The notes: generated by a model from the sequence alone, not told the origin. A stretch of DNA of 64,000 bases from Verrucosispora sp. WMMD573 (GCF_027497175.1 NZ_CP114901.1:558001-622000), one strand, 5' to 3'. Shown: positions 30,375 to 41,042, counted from the first letter of the stretch. Numbers and translations are program-made.

Positions 30375-30403
30375 CGGGGCCAGGTCCGTGCCTCCTGGCC
30401 CCG
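30375..30403. terminator. xylanase gene terminator hairpin
   Basis: CGGGGCCAGG and CCTGGCCCCG form a perfect 10-bp stem with a 9-nt loop, 10 bp after the GH11 stop on the minus strand. It isolates that gene from tsaB downstream. Confidence 0.65.
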
Positions 30404-30413
30404 AGACGACCGA

Positions 30414-31872
<1,459 letters not shown>

Positions 31873-32574
31873 TCAGCCGGCCGAGCGCTCCCAATCGATG
31901 GTCGGCAGGCCGGCGTCGGCGAGCGCCTTGTTGGCGGCGCTGAACGGGCGGCTGCCGAGGAAACCGCGGGGATTCATCGGGCTGGGGTGCCCGGCCTCCA
32001 GGACCACGTGCTGCGGGTTACCGACAAGCGCCGCCTTCCTGCGTGCGTACCCGCCCCAGAGCAGGAACACCACCCGCGACTCCAGCGCGTCGAGTGCCCG
32101 GATGGTCGCATCGGTGAACTCCTCCCAGCCCCGGTTGGCATGTGACCCGGGGCTGCCCTGGCGCACGGTCAGCACCGAGTTGAGCAGCAGCACGCCCTGC
32201 GCCGCCCAGCCGTCGAGGGTGCCGCTGGGCGGCCTCGGCACGCCCAGATCCTCGCCCAGTTCCTTGAAGACGTTGCGCAACGACGGAGGCACGGAGACAC
32301 CCTCACGCACGCTGAAACTCAGCCCGTGCGCCTGGCCGGCGCGGTGGTAGGGATCCTGACCGAGAATCAACACCCGGCAGGCCGACGGCGGGCAGAGCCG
32401 GTACGCCGAGAAAAGATCCTCGACCGTCGGGAAGACCGGGCCGGCAGCGTACTCCCCGGCGACGAATTCGCTGAGCGCGGCCGTGCGGGCTGGATCGAGA
32501 TGCGGGGTGAGCACCGCCCGCCACTCGTCGGGAAGCAGCGCCAGCAGGTCGAGAGCAGGGGCGTCGTCGGGCAT
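31873..32574 (-). CDS. ung: uracil-DNA glycosylase, family 1
   Basis: Removes uracil from DNA in base excision repair. 233 residues. The catalytic water-activating motif GQDPYHRAGQAHGLSFSV has Asp74, and the C-terminal HPSPMNPRGFLGSRPFS supplies the catalytic His. Also VLLLNSVLTVRQGSPGSHAN and VVFLLWGGYARRKAAL. ATG 32574 is chosen because GAGAGG lies about six bases upstream; a longer frame to 32610 exists. It stands between tsaE and the xylanase, 60 bp after tsaE. Confidence 0.96.
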   Translation of the reverse strand: MPDDAPALDLLALLPDEWRAVLTPHLDPARTAALSEFVAGEYAAGPVFPTVEDLFSAYRLCPPSACRVLILGQDPYHRAGQAHGLSFSVREGVSVPPSLRNVFKELGEDLGVPRPPSGTLDGWAAQGVLLLNSVLTVRQGSPGSHANRGWEEFTDATIRALDALESRVVFLLWGGYARRKAALVGNPQHVVLEAGHPSPMNPRGFLGSRPFSAANKALADAGLPTIDWERSAG

Positions 32575-32634
32575 CGGCAACCTCTCACCGGTCGGAACGT
32601 CTGCGGGCACTGTAGGTATCGGGTACGACAGCGC

Positions 32635-33114
32635 TCAGCCCAGGGCGGATAGGCGCTCCGCCCAGTCGCCACCGACCGGCTCCAACTCAGCCGTCCGGGT
32701 GTCGTCGTCGTGCCGGTGCAGACGGACCCGCAGGTGGGCGTCGGCCAGTTGCTCGACGAGTCCTTCACCCCACTCGACCACGGTCACCGAGTCGTCGACC
32801 GAAGCGTCCAGGTCGAGGTCGTCGATCTCGGCCCGGGGATCGCTCGCGTCACCCAACCGGTAGGCGTCGGCGTGCACCAGCGACACCCCTCGTCCGCTCG
32901 TCGGGTCCGGTCGGTGCACCCGGGCGATCACGAACGTCGGGGAGGTGATGTCGCCTAGCACCTCCAGGCCGGCGCCGATTCCCCGGGTCAGCGCGGTCTT
33001 GCCGGCACCCAGCGGGCCGGTGAGCAGCACCAGATCACCGGCGCGCAGCAGCCCGGCCAGCCGTCGCCCGAAGGTGTGGGTGTCCGCGACCGTCGGCAGT
33101 ACGACCTCGGTCAC
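32635..33114 (-). CDS. tsaE: t6A synthesis ATPase TsaE
   Basis: 159-residue P-loop ATPase that regenerates the TsaBD complex. Walker A LTGPLGAGKTALTRGIG (Lys39), then SPTFVIARVHR and the YRLGD...W/EWGEGL features (HADAYRLGDASDP, VTVVEWGEGLVEQLAD). The start GTG 33114 overlaps the hydrolase stop by four bases (GTGA), so translation is coupled to the upstream gene. Part of the alr-hydrolase-tsaE series on the minus strand. Confidence 0.95.
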   Translation of the reverse strand: MTEVVLPTVADTHTFGRRLAGLLRAGDLVLLTGPLGAGKTALTRGIGAGLEVLGDITSPTFVIARVHRPDPTSGRGVSLVHADAYRLGDASDPRAEIDDLDLDASVDDSVTVVEWGEGLVEQLADAHLRVRLHRHDDDTRTAELEPVGGDWAERLSALG

Positions 33115-34214
33115 GAGTCGTCCCGTCCACAGGTGCCGAGGAAGCGGAGCAACGCGGCGTTCACCTCGTCGGCGTGCTCCAGCATCACCACGTGACCGCT
33201 GTCGGGGATCCGGACGAACTCGGCGTGCGGCAGCCGCCGGACGATCTCCTCCGAGTGGATCAGCGGTGTGATCATGTCCTTGTCTCCGACGATCACCAGC
33301 ACCGGCGTGTCCGCCAGCGCGGCCAACGCCGGGAACCGGGAGTGGGTCGCCAGGGTATGCAGGTAGCGGGTCACCGTGTCGGCGGAGGTACGGGAGTTCA
33401 TCTGCTCCACGTACGACACCAGTGCCGGGCTCGGCGCTCGGGTGCCGAAGCCGTACCTGCGGGTCAGCAACCAGGCCACGTTCGTCGTCGAGCGACGGGC
33501 CCGGTCGATGACCGCCCCGCCGTACCGGGTGACATTGCCCGCCATGTAGAGCACCGGCGCACCGACCCGGCCCAGCAGGGCGGGCGCGACCAGCTTCGTC
33601 TCCGCCAGCAGCCCGCCCGAGGTGGCCATCAGCACGGTCCCCACCACCCGGTCGCCGAACATTTCCGGGTACAGCTCCGCCAGCGCCATGATGGTCATGC
33701 CACCCATCGAGTGACCGACGAGCACCAGTGGCCCCTCCGGGGCCGCCTCGTCGATCACCCGGCGCAGCGTACGGCCCAGCGCCGTCAGGTCGTATTCGCC
33801 GCTCTCCAGCCGCCCCGACCGGCCGTGCCCCGGCTGGTCGTACGCGACGATCCGGTGCTCACCCCGCTCGGCGAGCAGTTTGCGCTGGAAGTGGAAGGTG
33901 CCCATGTCCAGGCAGAAGCCGTGCACCAGCAGCACGGTCGGGTTGCCGTCGACCGGCCGGGTCGGCTCGACCACCTCGACGTGGATGTCGGTGCCGTCGG
34001 GCATCTCCAGCCGGTACGCCTCGTCGTACCGCTGGTCGCCGAAGACCTCCTCGGCGTACGGGTCGGCGGGGTCCGCCTTCAGCCGGCGGACCAGGGCGCG
34101 TTCCGTGGCGACCCCGGCGGCCAGCCCGGCGGCGGCCACCCCCAGCGCCGCACCGACCAGACCGGCGGCCTTCCCGGCGGCGGTCCGGGGCCGTGGGATG
34201 CGCCAACCGGTCAT
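33111..34214 (-). CDS. alpha/beta hydrolase
   Basis: 367 residues. An N-terminal hydrophobic helix (about 15-38) suggests membrane attachment. The hydrolase core has oxyanion-region LLVHGFCLDMGTFHFQ, YDQPGHGRSG, nucleophile elbow VGHSMGGM with Ser169, an acid in VLVIVGDKDMITP and the catalytic His in DSGHVVMLEHADEVN. Genes of this type stand between alr and tsaE in many actinobacteria; the substrate is unknown. ATG 34214 overlaps the alr stop by four bases. Confidence 0.9.
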   Translation of the reverse strand: MTGWRIPRPRTAAGKAAGLVGAALGVAAAGLAAGVATERALVRRLKADPADPYAEEVFGDQRYDEAYRLEMPDGTDIHVEVVEPTRPVDGNPTVLLVHGFCLDMGTFHFQRKLLAERGEHRIVAYDQPGHGRSGRLESGEYDLTALGRTLRRVIDEAAPEGPLVLVGHSMGGMTIMALAELYPEMFGDRVVGTVLMATSGGLLAETKLVAPALLGRVGAPVLYMAGNVTRYGGAVIDRARRSTTNVAWLLTRRYGFGTRAPSPALVSYVEQMNSRTSADTVTRYLHTLATHSRFPALAALADTPVLVIVGDKDMITPLIHSEEIVRRLPHAEFVRIPDSGHVVMLEHADEVNAALLRFLGTCGRDDS

Positions 34215-35329
34215 GCCCGGTCGCCGTCGTAGACGCGCGGGACCCGGGTGCTGCCGAACCGGGTGACGATCTCGTAGTTGATGGTGCCGACGGCCTCGGC
34301 CCAGTCGTCGGCGGTGGGCTCACCCTCGGACCCGCTGCCGAACAGGGTCGCCACGTCGCCGGCGGCCACCGGATCGTCGCCGCAGTCGAGCACGAACTGG
34401 TCCATGCAGACCCGACCGGAGATGGTCCGGCGGGCTCCCCCGAGCTGCACCGGTCCGCAGTTCGAGGCGTGCCGGGGCACCCCGTCGGCGTAGCCGAGCG
34501 GCACCACGGCCAGGTTGGCCTCGCGTTCGGTCGTGTAGGTGTGGCCGTAGGAGACGCCCGCGCCGGCCGGCACCCGCTTGGTCAGCAGCACCCGGGCACG
34601 GGCGGTCATCGCCGGACGCAGCCCGTACGTCTCGCCCGCCACCGGGGAGAGGCCGTAGACGGCCAGCCCCGGACGGACCAGGTCGAAGTGGGTGTCCGGC
34701 CGGGTCAGCGTGGCCGCAGAGTTGGCCAGGTGCCGGTAGCGCGGGCGGAGCCCGGCCCGCTCGACCATGGCCAGCCCCTCGTGGAAGACCGCCACCTGCC
34801 GGTCCGTGGTCGGGTGACCGGGCAGGTCCGCGTAGACGAAGTGGCTCCACACACCCACCACCTCGATCAGCCCGTCGGCCTGTGCCTTGGCGGCGGCGTC
34901 GAGCAGAGCCGGCCAGTCAGCGACCGTCGCGCCGCCCCGGGCCAGCCCGGTGTCGATCTTCAGGTGCAGTCGGGCGGGCCGCCCGGCCGTGCGGCTCGCC
35001 TCCAGCATCTCGTCGAGCTGCGGCAGGCTGGCCACTCCCAGGTCGATGCCGGCGGTCACGCCGGTGTGCAGCGGTAGCCCCGGGGCGAGCAGCCAGGCCA
35101 GCATCGGGGCGTCGATGCCGGCCGCGCGCAGCGTCAACGCCTCGTCCAGGGTGCAGACGCCGAGCCAGTCCGCCCCCGCGTCGAGCGCGGCTCGGGCGGC
35201 CGGAATCATGCCGTGGCCGTAGCCGTCGCCCTTCACCACCGCCATCAGTTCCGCACTGGTGCCGGCGCGCAGCCGGTCCACGTTCTCCCGGATCGCGTCT
35301 AGGTCGACACGTACCTCGGCCTGCCACAT
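34211..35329 (-). CDS. alr: alanine racemase
   Basis: PLP enzyme giving D-alanine for peptidoglycan. 372 residues. Lys33 in AVVKGDGYGHG binds PLP; the second catalytic residue Tyr is in GVSYGHTYTTE. The barrel (1-240) and C-terminal beta domain with RRTISGRVCMDQFVLDCGDD (in part) are complete. ATG 35329. It follows nnr by 41 bp, and the hydrolase and tsaE genes are coupled after it. Confidence 0.96.
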   Translation of the reverse strand: MWQAEVRVDLDAIRENVDRLRAGTSAELMAVVKGDGYGHGMIPAARAALDAGADWLGVCTLDEALTLRAAGIDAPMLAWLLAPGLPLHTGVTAGIDLGVASLPQLDEMLEASRTAGRPARLHLKIDTGLARGGATVADWPALLDAAAKAQADGLIEVVGVWSHFVYADLPGHPTTDRQVAVFHEGLAMVERAGLRPRYRHLANSAATLTRPDTHFDLVRPGLAVYGLSPVAGETYGLRPAMTARARVLLTKRVPAGAGVSYGHTYTTEREANLAVVPLGYADGVPRHASNCGPVQLGGARRTISGRVCMDQFVLDCGDDPVAAGDVATLFGSGSEGEPTADDWAEAVGTINYEIVTRFGSTRVPRVYDGDRA

Positions 35330-35370
35330 GCCCCCACCCTACTTTCCAGGCTGATCACCATGGCAGGTAC

Positions 35371-36840
35371 TCAGGGCAGACGGGCCAGCACGGGACGCAG
35401 CGCGACGGCGACGTCGGGCGCGGTCACCGGGCCGCCCCGGGCCGCTTCCCGGCCGGCCAGCCCGTGCAGGTACGCCGCCGCCGCGGCGGCCCGCTCGGCC
35501 GGTAGGCCGGCCGCGAGCAGCGAACCGAGCAGTCCGGCCAGCACGTCGCCGGTGCCACCGGTGGCCAGCGCGGGAGTGCCGGTCGGATTGACGTACGCCC
35601 GTCCATCCGGCGTGCCGACCACCGTCCGATCTCCCTTGAGCAGCACCACCGCGTTCATCCAGGCGGCCAGTCGGAGCGTGGCGGCGACCCGGTCGCCGCC
35701 CGGTTCCTCCCCGCAGAGCCGGGTGAACTCCCGATCGTGCGGCGTCACCACGATCGGCGCGTCCCGGCGACGCAGCTGGTCGGCGAGGGAACCGTCGACC
35801 AGCAGGGTCAAGGCGTCGGCGTCCAGCACCACCGGCACCGGGGCGGCGAGCACGGTCCGCAGCTCGGTGGCCGCCCGCTCGTCGGTGCCCAGCCCAGACC
35901 CGCACACCCACGCCTGTACCCGGCCGGCGTCGGACACCCGGCCGGTGGCGATCACCGAGGCATGCTGGCGGACCACCTCGTCCCGGGCACCCCCGGCGTA
36001 CCGGACCAGGCCGGTCGGGCCGGCCAACGCGCCGCCGACGGAGAGCACCGCCGCACCCGGGTACGTCGCGGAGCCGGTGGCCACGCCGACCACACCTCGG
36101 GTGTACTTTTCCGAGCCGGGGCCGAGCCTCGGGTACCAGTCGGCCACGTCCGACCACTCCACGACGTGCAGCGCGGGGCTGCCGCGTAGCCACGGCACCA
36201 ACCCGATGTCGACCAACTCCACCTCGCCGGCCAGCGCGGCGGCGGGGCCGACCGCCAGGGCCGGCTTCAATGCGCCGAAGGCCACCGTCACGTCGGCGCG
36301 CACCGCGTTCGGACTGCCGGACGGCGTCAACGGCACCGCCCCGGTGTCGACCGCGACGCCGCTGGGCACGTCCACCGCCACGACCGTCGCCCGCTCGCCG
36401 TCACGTCCCGAGTGCCGCAGCAGACTCGCCGCCAACTGCTCGGCGGTGTCCCGCAGGCCACCGCGACCGCCGATGCCGACGATCCCGTCGAGCACCAGGT
36501 CGACCACGGCCGGCGGTCGGGACACGACCCGTCCCCCGGCGGCACGCAGCGCGGCCAGCCCTTCGGCGTGCACCCGATCCGGGGTGAGCAGCAACGCCGA
36601 CACGGCGGCGCCGCGCCGGGCCAGCCGGGCACCCGCGTACAGGGTGTCGCCGCCGTTGTCGCCGGAGCCGACGAGCAGCAGCACCGGGGCGGCGTACACC
36701 CCGCCCCGCTCGGCGAGCAGCAACGCGCCACGACGGGCCAGCCCGGCGGCGGCGCGTTGCATCAGCGTGCCGGGCGGCACCGTGGCCATCAGGGCGGCCT
36801 CCGCCGCGCGTACGTCCGCGACCCGCCAGACCGGCCTCAT
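35371..36840 (-). CDS. nnr: bifunctional NAD(P)H-hydrate epimerase / ADP-dependent dehydratase
   Basis: Repairs damaged NAD(P)HX. 489 residues. The N-terminal YjeF epimerase domain (about 1-215) has VGSGDNGGDTLYAGARLARRG (in part VGSGDNGGDTL) and VDVPSGVAVDTG. The C-terminal ribokinase-like dehydratase domain (about 225-489) has TPHDREFTRLCGEEPG, VLLKGDRTVVGTPDGRAYVN (in part) and TGGTGDVLAGLLGSLLA. The start ATG 36840 is in the divergent gap with the 37033 gene. It is first in the nnr-alr-hydrolase-tsaE run, a common actinobacterial order. Confidence 0.95.
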   Translation of the reverse strand: MRPVWRVADVRAAEAALMATVPPGTLMQRAAAGLARRGALLLAERGGVYAAPVLLLVGSGDNGGDTLYAGARLARRGAAVSALLLTPDRVHAEGLAALRAAGGRVVSRPPAVVDLVLDGIVGIGGRGGLRDTAEQLAASLLRHSGRDGERATVVAVDVPSGVAVDTGAVPLTPSGSPNAVRADVTVAFGALKPALAVGPAAALAGEVELVDIGLVPWLRGSPALHVVEWSDVADWYPRLGPGSEKYTRGVVGVATGSATYPGAAVLSVGGALAGPTGLVRYAGGARDEVVRQHASVIATGRVSDAGRVQAWVCGSGLGTDERAATELRTVLAAPVPVVLDADALTLLVDGSLADQLRRRDAPIVVTPHDREFTRLCGEEPGGDRVAATLRLAAWMNAVVLLKGDRTVVGTPDGRAYVNPTGTPALATGGTGDVLAGLLGSLLAAGLPAERAAAAAAYLHGLAGREAARGGPVTAPDVAVALRPVLARLP

Positions 36841-36923
36841 GCCACACCCCGTTTCCCGATCACCCGGCCAACCCTACCGGCGCGGCGGCGGCAAGATAGC
36901 CGTCGGCGACGCGTCCGGCAACG

Positions 36924-36968
36924 CCTGTGGACAAACCGAAGGTACGGCCGCCACCGGCTGTCCACAGG
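36924..36968. promoter_or_regulatory. inverted pair of DnaA-box-like sites
   Basis: CCTGTGGACA (36924-36933) and TGTCCACAGG (36959-36968) are perfect 10-bp inverted repeats 25 bp apart. The left site read on the minus strand contains TTGTCCACA (36926-36934), the high-GC actinobacterial DnaA box. The right one is CTGTCCACA (36958-36966). They lie in the 192-bp divergent promoter gap between nnr and the 37033 gene. DnaA binding is inferred from sequence only. Confidence 0.5.
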
Positions 36969-37032
36969 GCACCGTCGCCGGTCCCACCACCGCCTAGCGT
37001 CTGCGTCGTGTCGACGCCAGACGGGAGGGACG

Positions 37033-37332
37033 ATGGCCGAGGAGAAGCTGGCCGTACGGCCGGAACTGCTGCACCGGGTCGGGCGGTCGCTGGGTGACAC
37101 CGGCTACCGGCTGGCGCACGGGACGGCCGGCGAGCGAGGGCTGGCCGCACCGGCCCGGGGCGAATGGTCGACGGCGCGGGCGCTCGCCGGCCTGGAGGCG
37201 GCCGTGCACGCCTGGTCCGGCCGGCTCGGTGCCCGGGTCGCGGAGACCGGCGACGGGGTACGCGCCGCCGCCGGGGCGTACGAGTCGGTGGACGCCAGGG
37301 CCGCCGCCCGGCTCTCCGGCCTGCCCCGATGA
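37033..37332 (+). CDS. small helical protein, possible WXG100/ESX-like partner
   Basis: 99 residues, strongly helical and Ala/Arg-rich: MAEEKLAVRPELLHRVGRSL, then GEWSTARALAGLEAAVHAWS, and the end EGYESVDARAAARLSGLPR-type (AYESVDARAAARL). No signal peptide and no classical WxG motif. The size, the helix-turn-helix hairpin look and an AYESVD stretch resemble excreted EspC/DUF2580-type proteins. Its stop overlaps the start of the DUF1023 gene (ATGA), so both are cotranslated. ATG 37033 follows GGGAGGGA. The secretion link is inference. Confidence 0.75.
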   Translation: MAEEKLAVRPELLHRVGRSLGDTGYRLAHGTAGERGLAAPARGEWSTARALAGLEAAVHAWSGRLGARVAETGDGVRAAAGAYESVDARAAARLSGLPR

Positions 37333-38927
37333 GCGCACCAGGTCAGGTCGGTTACGCCCGGCTCGCCATGGTCGACCCGGCGGCGTGGCGGGCCACCGGA
37401 TCGGCCTGGGCGAGCCTGGCCGGGGTGGCCGAGCGGCGGGCCGGTGAGCTCGCCGACGGCAGCGCCGCCCTGCGCACCGGTTGGTCCGGCCGGGCCGCCG
37501 AGTCGGCCGGTGCCCGGCTGACCGGGCTGCGCGACGAGCTGGTCGCGCTGGTGCCGGCCGCGATCGAGACCGACCAGGTGCTCGCCGAGTTCGCCACCCG
37601 GTTGGTGGCCGCCCGGGCTCGACTGACGGCCGCCGTGGCCCTGGCCACCGCCAGCGGTGTGCTGATCGACCGCCGGGGTGGCGTACGCGCCGATCCCACC
37701 CGGCTGCCGTCCGACCGCGCCGACGCGACGGTGATCCAGGTGGCCACGGCCCTGCGGGAGGCGCTCGACCTGGCCGCCACGGCCGACGGGGAGGCCGCGA
37801 CGCGCCTCGCCCGGCTGAGCGAGGCCGCCGGTACCGGCTGGACGGCCCGGCCACCGGCGTACCGGCCGCCGTCCGACGCCGAGCCGGGTCTGGTGCGGCG
37901 CTGGTGGGCGGGGCTCACCCCGGCCGAGCGCCGCTGGTTGGTGGTACACGAGCCGGAGCTGACCGGGCGGCTCGACGGGGTGCCGGCCGATGCCCGTGAC
38001 CAGGCCAACCGGATGCTGCTCGCGGCCCGGCGAGCGGCGCTGGCGCAACGGTGGGAGCAGTTGCTGGCCCAAGTGCCGCGTGGCCCGCTGGAAGTGGCCG
38101 GACTGCGGGGTGTCGAGGCCGCGCTCTCCGGCCTGGACGCACTCGCCGCCCGGCTGGAGTCGGGCCAGCAGCCACGGGCGTACCTGCTGGGCATGGAGGT
38201 CGACGGTGAGGGGCGGGCGGTGGTGGCGCTGGGCAACCCGGACCGGGCCGGCGAGGTGCTCACCTATGTACCCGGGATGACCGCCGGGCTCGACGACGCC
38301 GCCGGCGAGTTGGGCCGGGCGGCGCGGATACTGGCCCGGGGCGCCGAACTGGCACCGGACGCGCAGACCTCGGCGGTGCTCTGGCTCAATTACGACGCCC
38401 CGGACTTCCTGCACGAGGCGGCCTGGGACGGGCAGGCCCGCGCGGCCGGAGAGGCGCTGCACCGGTTCCAGGAGGGCCTGCGGGCCACCCACGACGGCCC
38501 GCCGGCCCGGCAGACCGTGCTCGGGCACAGCTACGGGTCGCTGGTGGTGGGCACCGCCGCTCGCGACCATGGCCTCGCCGCCGACGCGCTGGTCTTCGTC
38601 GGCTCGCCCGGGGTCGGTGTGACGCACGCGGCCGACCTGGGGTTGCCACCCGGGCAGGTCTGGGCCAGCACCGCCCCGGACGACGTGATCCGGCTGACCC
38701 GCCCACCGGAAGAGCTGGCCCTGCGGGCGGCGCTCGGTGTCTCGCCGGTCGGCACGATCGCCGGCTGGCTGACCGGGTCGGGCGACGAACGGTGGTTCGG
38801 GCGCGACCCGGCCGAGCCGGGCTTCGGCGGGCGCACGTTTCCCAGCGGCAGGTACGGCCACACCGGCTACTGGCATCCGGACAATCCGGCGCTGGACGGC
38901 ATGGCGCGGGTGATGCTGGGGCGCTGA
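37329..38927 (+). CDS. DUF1023 alpha/beta hydrolase with helical N-terminal domain
   Basis: 532 residues. A helical N-terminal half (1-200) resembles WXG100-like or putative T7SS-target domains, with WRATGSAWASLAGVAERRAG and LRTGWSGRAAESAGARLTGL. The C-terminal DUF1023 hydrolase (about 270-532) has AYLLGMEVDGEGRAVVALGN, VLGHSYGSLVVGTAA with nucleophile Ser401, FVGSPGVGVTHAADLGL and GHTGYWHPDN with a candidate His. No signal peptide. It is coupled to the small 37033 gene. The family is widespread in actinobacteria and its substrate is unknown. Confidence 0.88.
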   Translation: MSAPGQVGYARLAMVDPAAWRATGSAWASLAGVAERRAGELADGSAALRTGWSGRAAESAGARLTGLRDELVALVPAAIETDQVLAEFATRLVAARARLTAAVALATASGVLIDRRGGVRADPTRLPSDRADATVIQVATALREALDLAATADGEAATRLARLSEAAGTGWTARPPAYRPPSDAEPGLVRRWWAGLTPAERRWLVVHEPELTGRLDGVPADARDQANRMLLAARRAALAQRWEQLLAQVPRGPLEVAGLRGVEAALSGLDALAARLESGQQPRAYLLGMEVDGEGRAVVALGNPDRAGEVLTYVPGMTAGLDDAAGELGRAARILARGAELAPDAQTSAVLWLNYDAPDFLHEAAWDGQARAAGEALHRFQEGLRATHDGPPARQTVLGHSYGSLVVGTAARDHGLAADALVFVGSPGVGVTHAADLGLPPGQVWASTAPDDVIRLTRPPEELALRAALGVSPVGTIAGWLTGSGDERWFGRDPAEPGFGGRTFPSGRYGHTGYWHPDNPALDGMARVMLGR

Positions 38928-38966
38928 GGCCGGCCCCGGCGGCCGGGTCGACCGCCGGGGCCGGCC
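38928..38966. terminator. bidirectional terminator hairpin, DUF1023 gene / glmS
   Basis: A perfect 15-bp stem GGCCGGCCCCGGCGG (38928-38942) with 38952-38966 and a 9-nt loop fills the 45-bp gap between convergent genes. Confidence 0.75.
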
Positions 38967-38972
38967 GCCGGG

Positions 38973-40886
38973 CTACTCCACGGTGACGGACTTGGCGAGG
39001 TTGCGCGGCTGGTCGACGTCGTGTCCCCGGGCGGCGGCGATCTCGGCCGCGAACACCTGCAACGGCACGGTGGTCACCAGCGGCGCGAGCAGCGTCGGCG
39101 TACGCGGCACCTGGATCAGGTGATCCGCGTAGCGGACCACCGATTCGTCGCCCTCCTCGGCGATGACGATGGTACGGGCGCCCCGCGCGCGTACCTCCTG
39201 GATGTTCGAGACGACCTTGTCGTGCAGCATGCCCCGGCCCACCGGCGAGGGGACGATGCAGATCACCGGGGTGCCCGTGTCGATCAGCGAGATCGGGCCG
39301 TGCTTCAGCTCGCCCGCGGCGAAGCCCTCGGCGTGCATGTACGCCAACTCCTTGAGCTTGAGCGCACCCTCCAGCGCCACCGGGTAGCCGACGTGCCGGC
39401 CGATGAACAGCACCGTCGACTCGGCACGCAGCTCGCGGGCCAGCTCGCGGACCGGCTCGATCCGGCCGAGCAGTTCGCGCAGCTTGTCCGGCACCCGGTG
39501 GAGCTGCTCGACCACGGCCGCCACCTCGTCGGCGTACTTGACGCCGCGCACCTGCGCGAGGTGCAGCCCGATCAGGTAGCAGGCGATCACCTGGGTGAGA
39601 AACGCCTTGGTGGAGGCGACGGCGATCTCCGGGCCGCCGTGGGTGTAGAGCACCGCGTCGGACTCCCGGGGGATGGTGGAGCCGTTGGTGTTGCAGACGG
39701 CCAGCACCCGGGCCTTCTGCTCCTTGGCGTGCCGCAGCGCCATCAGGGTGTCCATGGTCTCGCCGGACTGCGAGATCACCACGATGAGGGTGGACCGGTC
39801 CAGCACCGGATCGCGATAGCGGAACTCGCTGGCCAGCTCCACCTCGCAGGGGATCCGGGTCCAGTGCTCGATGGCGTACTTGGCCACCATCCCGGCGTGG
39901 TACGAGGTGCCGCAGGCGACGATGAAAATCTTGTCGACGTCACGCAGGTCCTGGTCGCTGAGGCGGACCTCGTCGAGCATGATCTCGCCGCTCTCGGTCA
40001 GCCGGCCGAGCAGCGTGTCGGCGACGGCCTGCGGCTGCTCCTCGATCTCCTTGAGCATGAACCAGTCGTAGCCGCCCTTCTCGGCCGCCGAGGAGTCCCA
40101 GTCGATGTGGAAGTCCTTGCCGCTGGCGGGCTGCCCCTCGAAGTCGGTGATCTCGATGCTCTCGGCGGTGATCAGTACGATCTGGTCCTGGCCCAGCTCG
40201 ACCGCGTCCCGGGTGTGCTCGATGAACGCGGCCACGTCGCTGGCGAGGTAGTTCTCACCGTCGCCGCGGCCGACTACCAGGGGTGAGTTGCGGCGTGCGC
40301 CGACGACCGCGCCGGGTATCGCCGAGTCGACGGCGAGCAGCGTGAAGGCGCCCTCCAGCCGCTGGCAGACCACCCGCATCGCCGCGGTCAGCAGTTGCGG
40401 CCCGTCCGGCTGGCCCGCCGCGCGCAGGTCGGTCAGGGCAGCGGAGAGCAGGTGGGCCGCGCACTCGGTGTCGGTGTCGCTGGTGAAGGTGACGCCCTCG
40501 TCCTCCAGCTCGGCACGGAGCTTGGCGAAGTTCTCGATGATGCCGTTGTGGATCACCGCTACCCGCCCGTCGGGGGACAGGTGCGGGTGGGCGTTGCGGT
40601 CGGTGGGACCGCCGTGGGTGGCCCATCGGGTGTGTCCGATGCCGGTGGTGCCGTCGCCGATGCCGATCGGGCTGGCGCCGCAGCCGGCCGGGTCCTCGGC
40701 CGCCCGCTCGGAGAGCACCTTCTCCAGGTTGGCCAGCTTGCCGGCCTTCTTCTCGGTCAGCAGCACCCCGTCGCAGACGATGGCGACGCCCGCCGAGTCG
40801 TAGCCGCGGTACTCCAGCCGCCGCAAGCCGTCGAGCACGATGCCGAGCGCCGGTCGGGCGCCGGCGTAACCCACGATTCCACACAT
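38973..40886 (-). CDS. glmS: glutamine-fructose-6-phosphate aminotransferase (isomerising)
   Basis: First step of UDP-GlcNAc synthesis. 637 residues. The N-terminal Cys2 nucleophile is in MCGIVGYAG, followed by the class II glutaminase domain with TRWATHGGPTDRNAHPH and HNGIIENF. Two SIS domains (about 310-450 and 480-630) follow, with ACGTSYHAGMVAKY, SQSGETMDTL and LGxLKLKELAYMHAEGF-type (EGALKLKELAYMHAE). It ends in the canonical PRNLAKSVTVE. No glmS ribozyme is visible upstream, as expected outside Firmicutes. glmM lies 3 kb away. Confidence 0.98.
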   Translation of the reverse strand: MCGIVGYAGARPALGIVLDGLRRLEYRGYDSAGVAIVCDGVLLTEKKAGKLANLEKVLSERAAEDPAGCGASPIGIGDGTTGIGHTRWATHGGPTDRNAHPHLSPDGRVAVIHNGIIENFAKLRAELEDEGVTFTSDTDTECAAHLLSAALTDLRAAGQPDGPQLLTAAMRVVCQRLEGAFTLLAVDSAIPGAVVGARRNSPLVVGRGDGENYLASDVAAFIEHTRDAVELGQDQIVLITAESIEITDFEGQPASGKDFHIDWDSSAAEKGGYDWFMLKEIEEQPQAVADTLLGRLTESGEIMLDEVRLSDQDLRDVDKIFIVACGTSYHAGMVAKYAIEHWTRIPCEVELASEFRYRDPVLDRSTLIVVISQSGETMDTLMALRHAKEQKARVLAVCNTNGSTIPRESDAVLYTHGGPEIAVASTKAFLTQVIACYLIGLHLAQVRGVKYADEVAAVVEQLHRVPDKLRELLGRIEPVRELARELRAESTVLFIGRHVGYPVALEGALKLKELAYMHAEGFAAGELKHGPISLIDTGTPVICIVPSPVGRGMLHDKVVSNIQEVRARGARTIVIAEEGDESVVRYADHLIQVPRTPTLLAPLVTTVPLQVFAAEIAAARGHDVDQPRNLAKSVTVE

Positions 40887-41042
40887 GGGTCGCAGCCTAA
40901 CCAGTTCCGCTCACGATGTCTGCTCGAAAGCGGGGTAAACAATCACTGAATTTGAGCGATCTGGCGATGTTGGTGATCGGTGCCGCAAAGCACGCATCCG
41001 GTCCCGGGCGGATCGGCTCGTCGCACCCGTACCCTGACGGGC

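Noticed and set aside
36924..36968. Replication origin
   Set aside because: Only two boxes, no dnaA, dnaN or A+T-rich unwinding region nearby.
40887..41042. glmS ribozyme or riboswitch upstream of glmS
   Set aside because: No conserved core seen; these ribozymes are restricted to Firmicutes and relatives.
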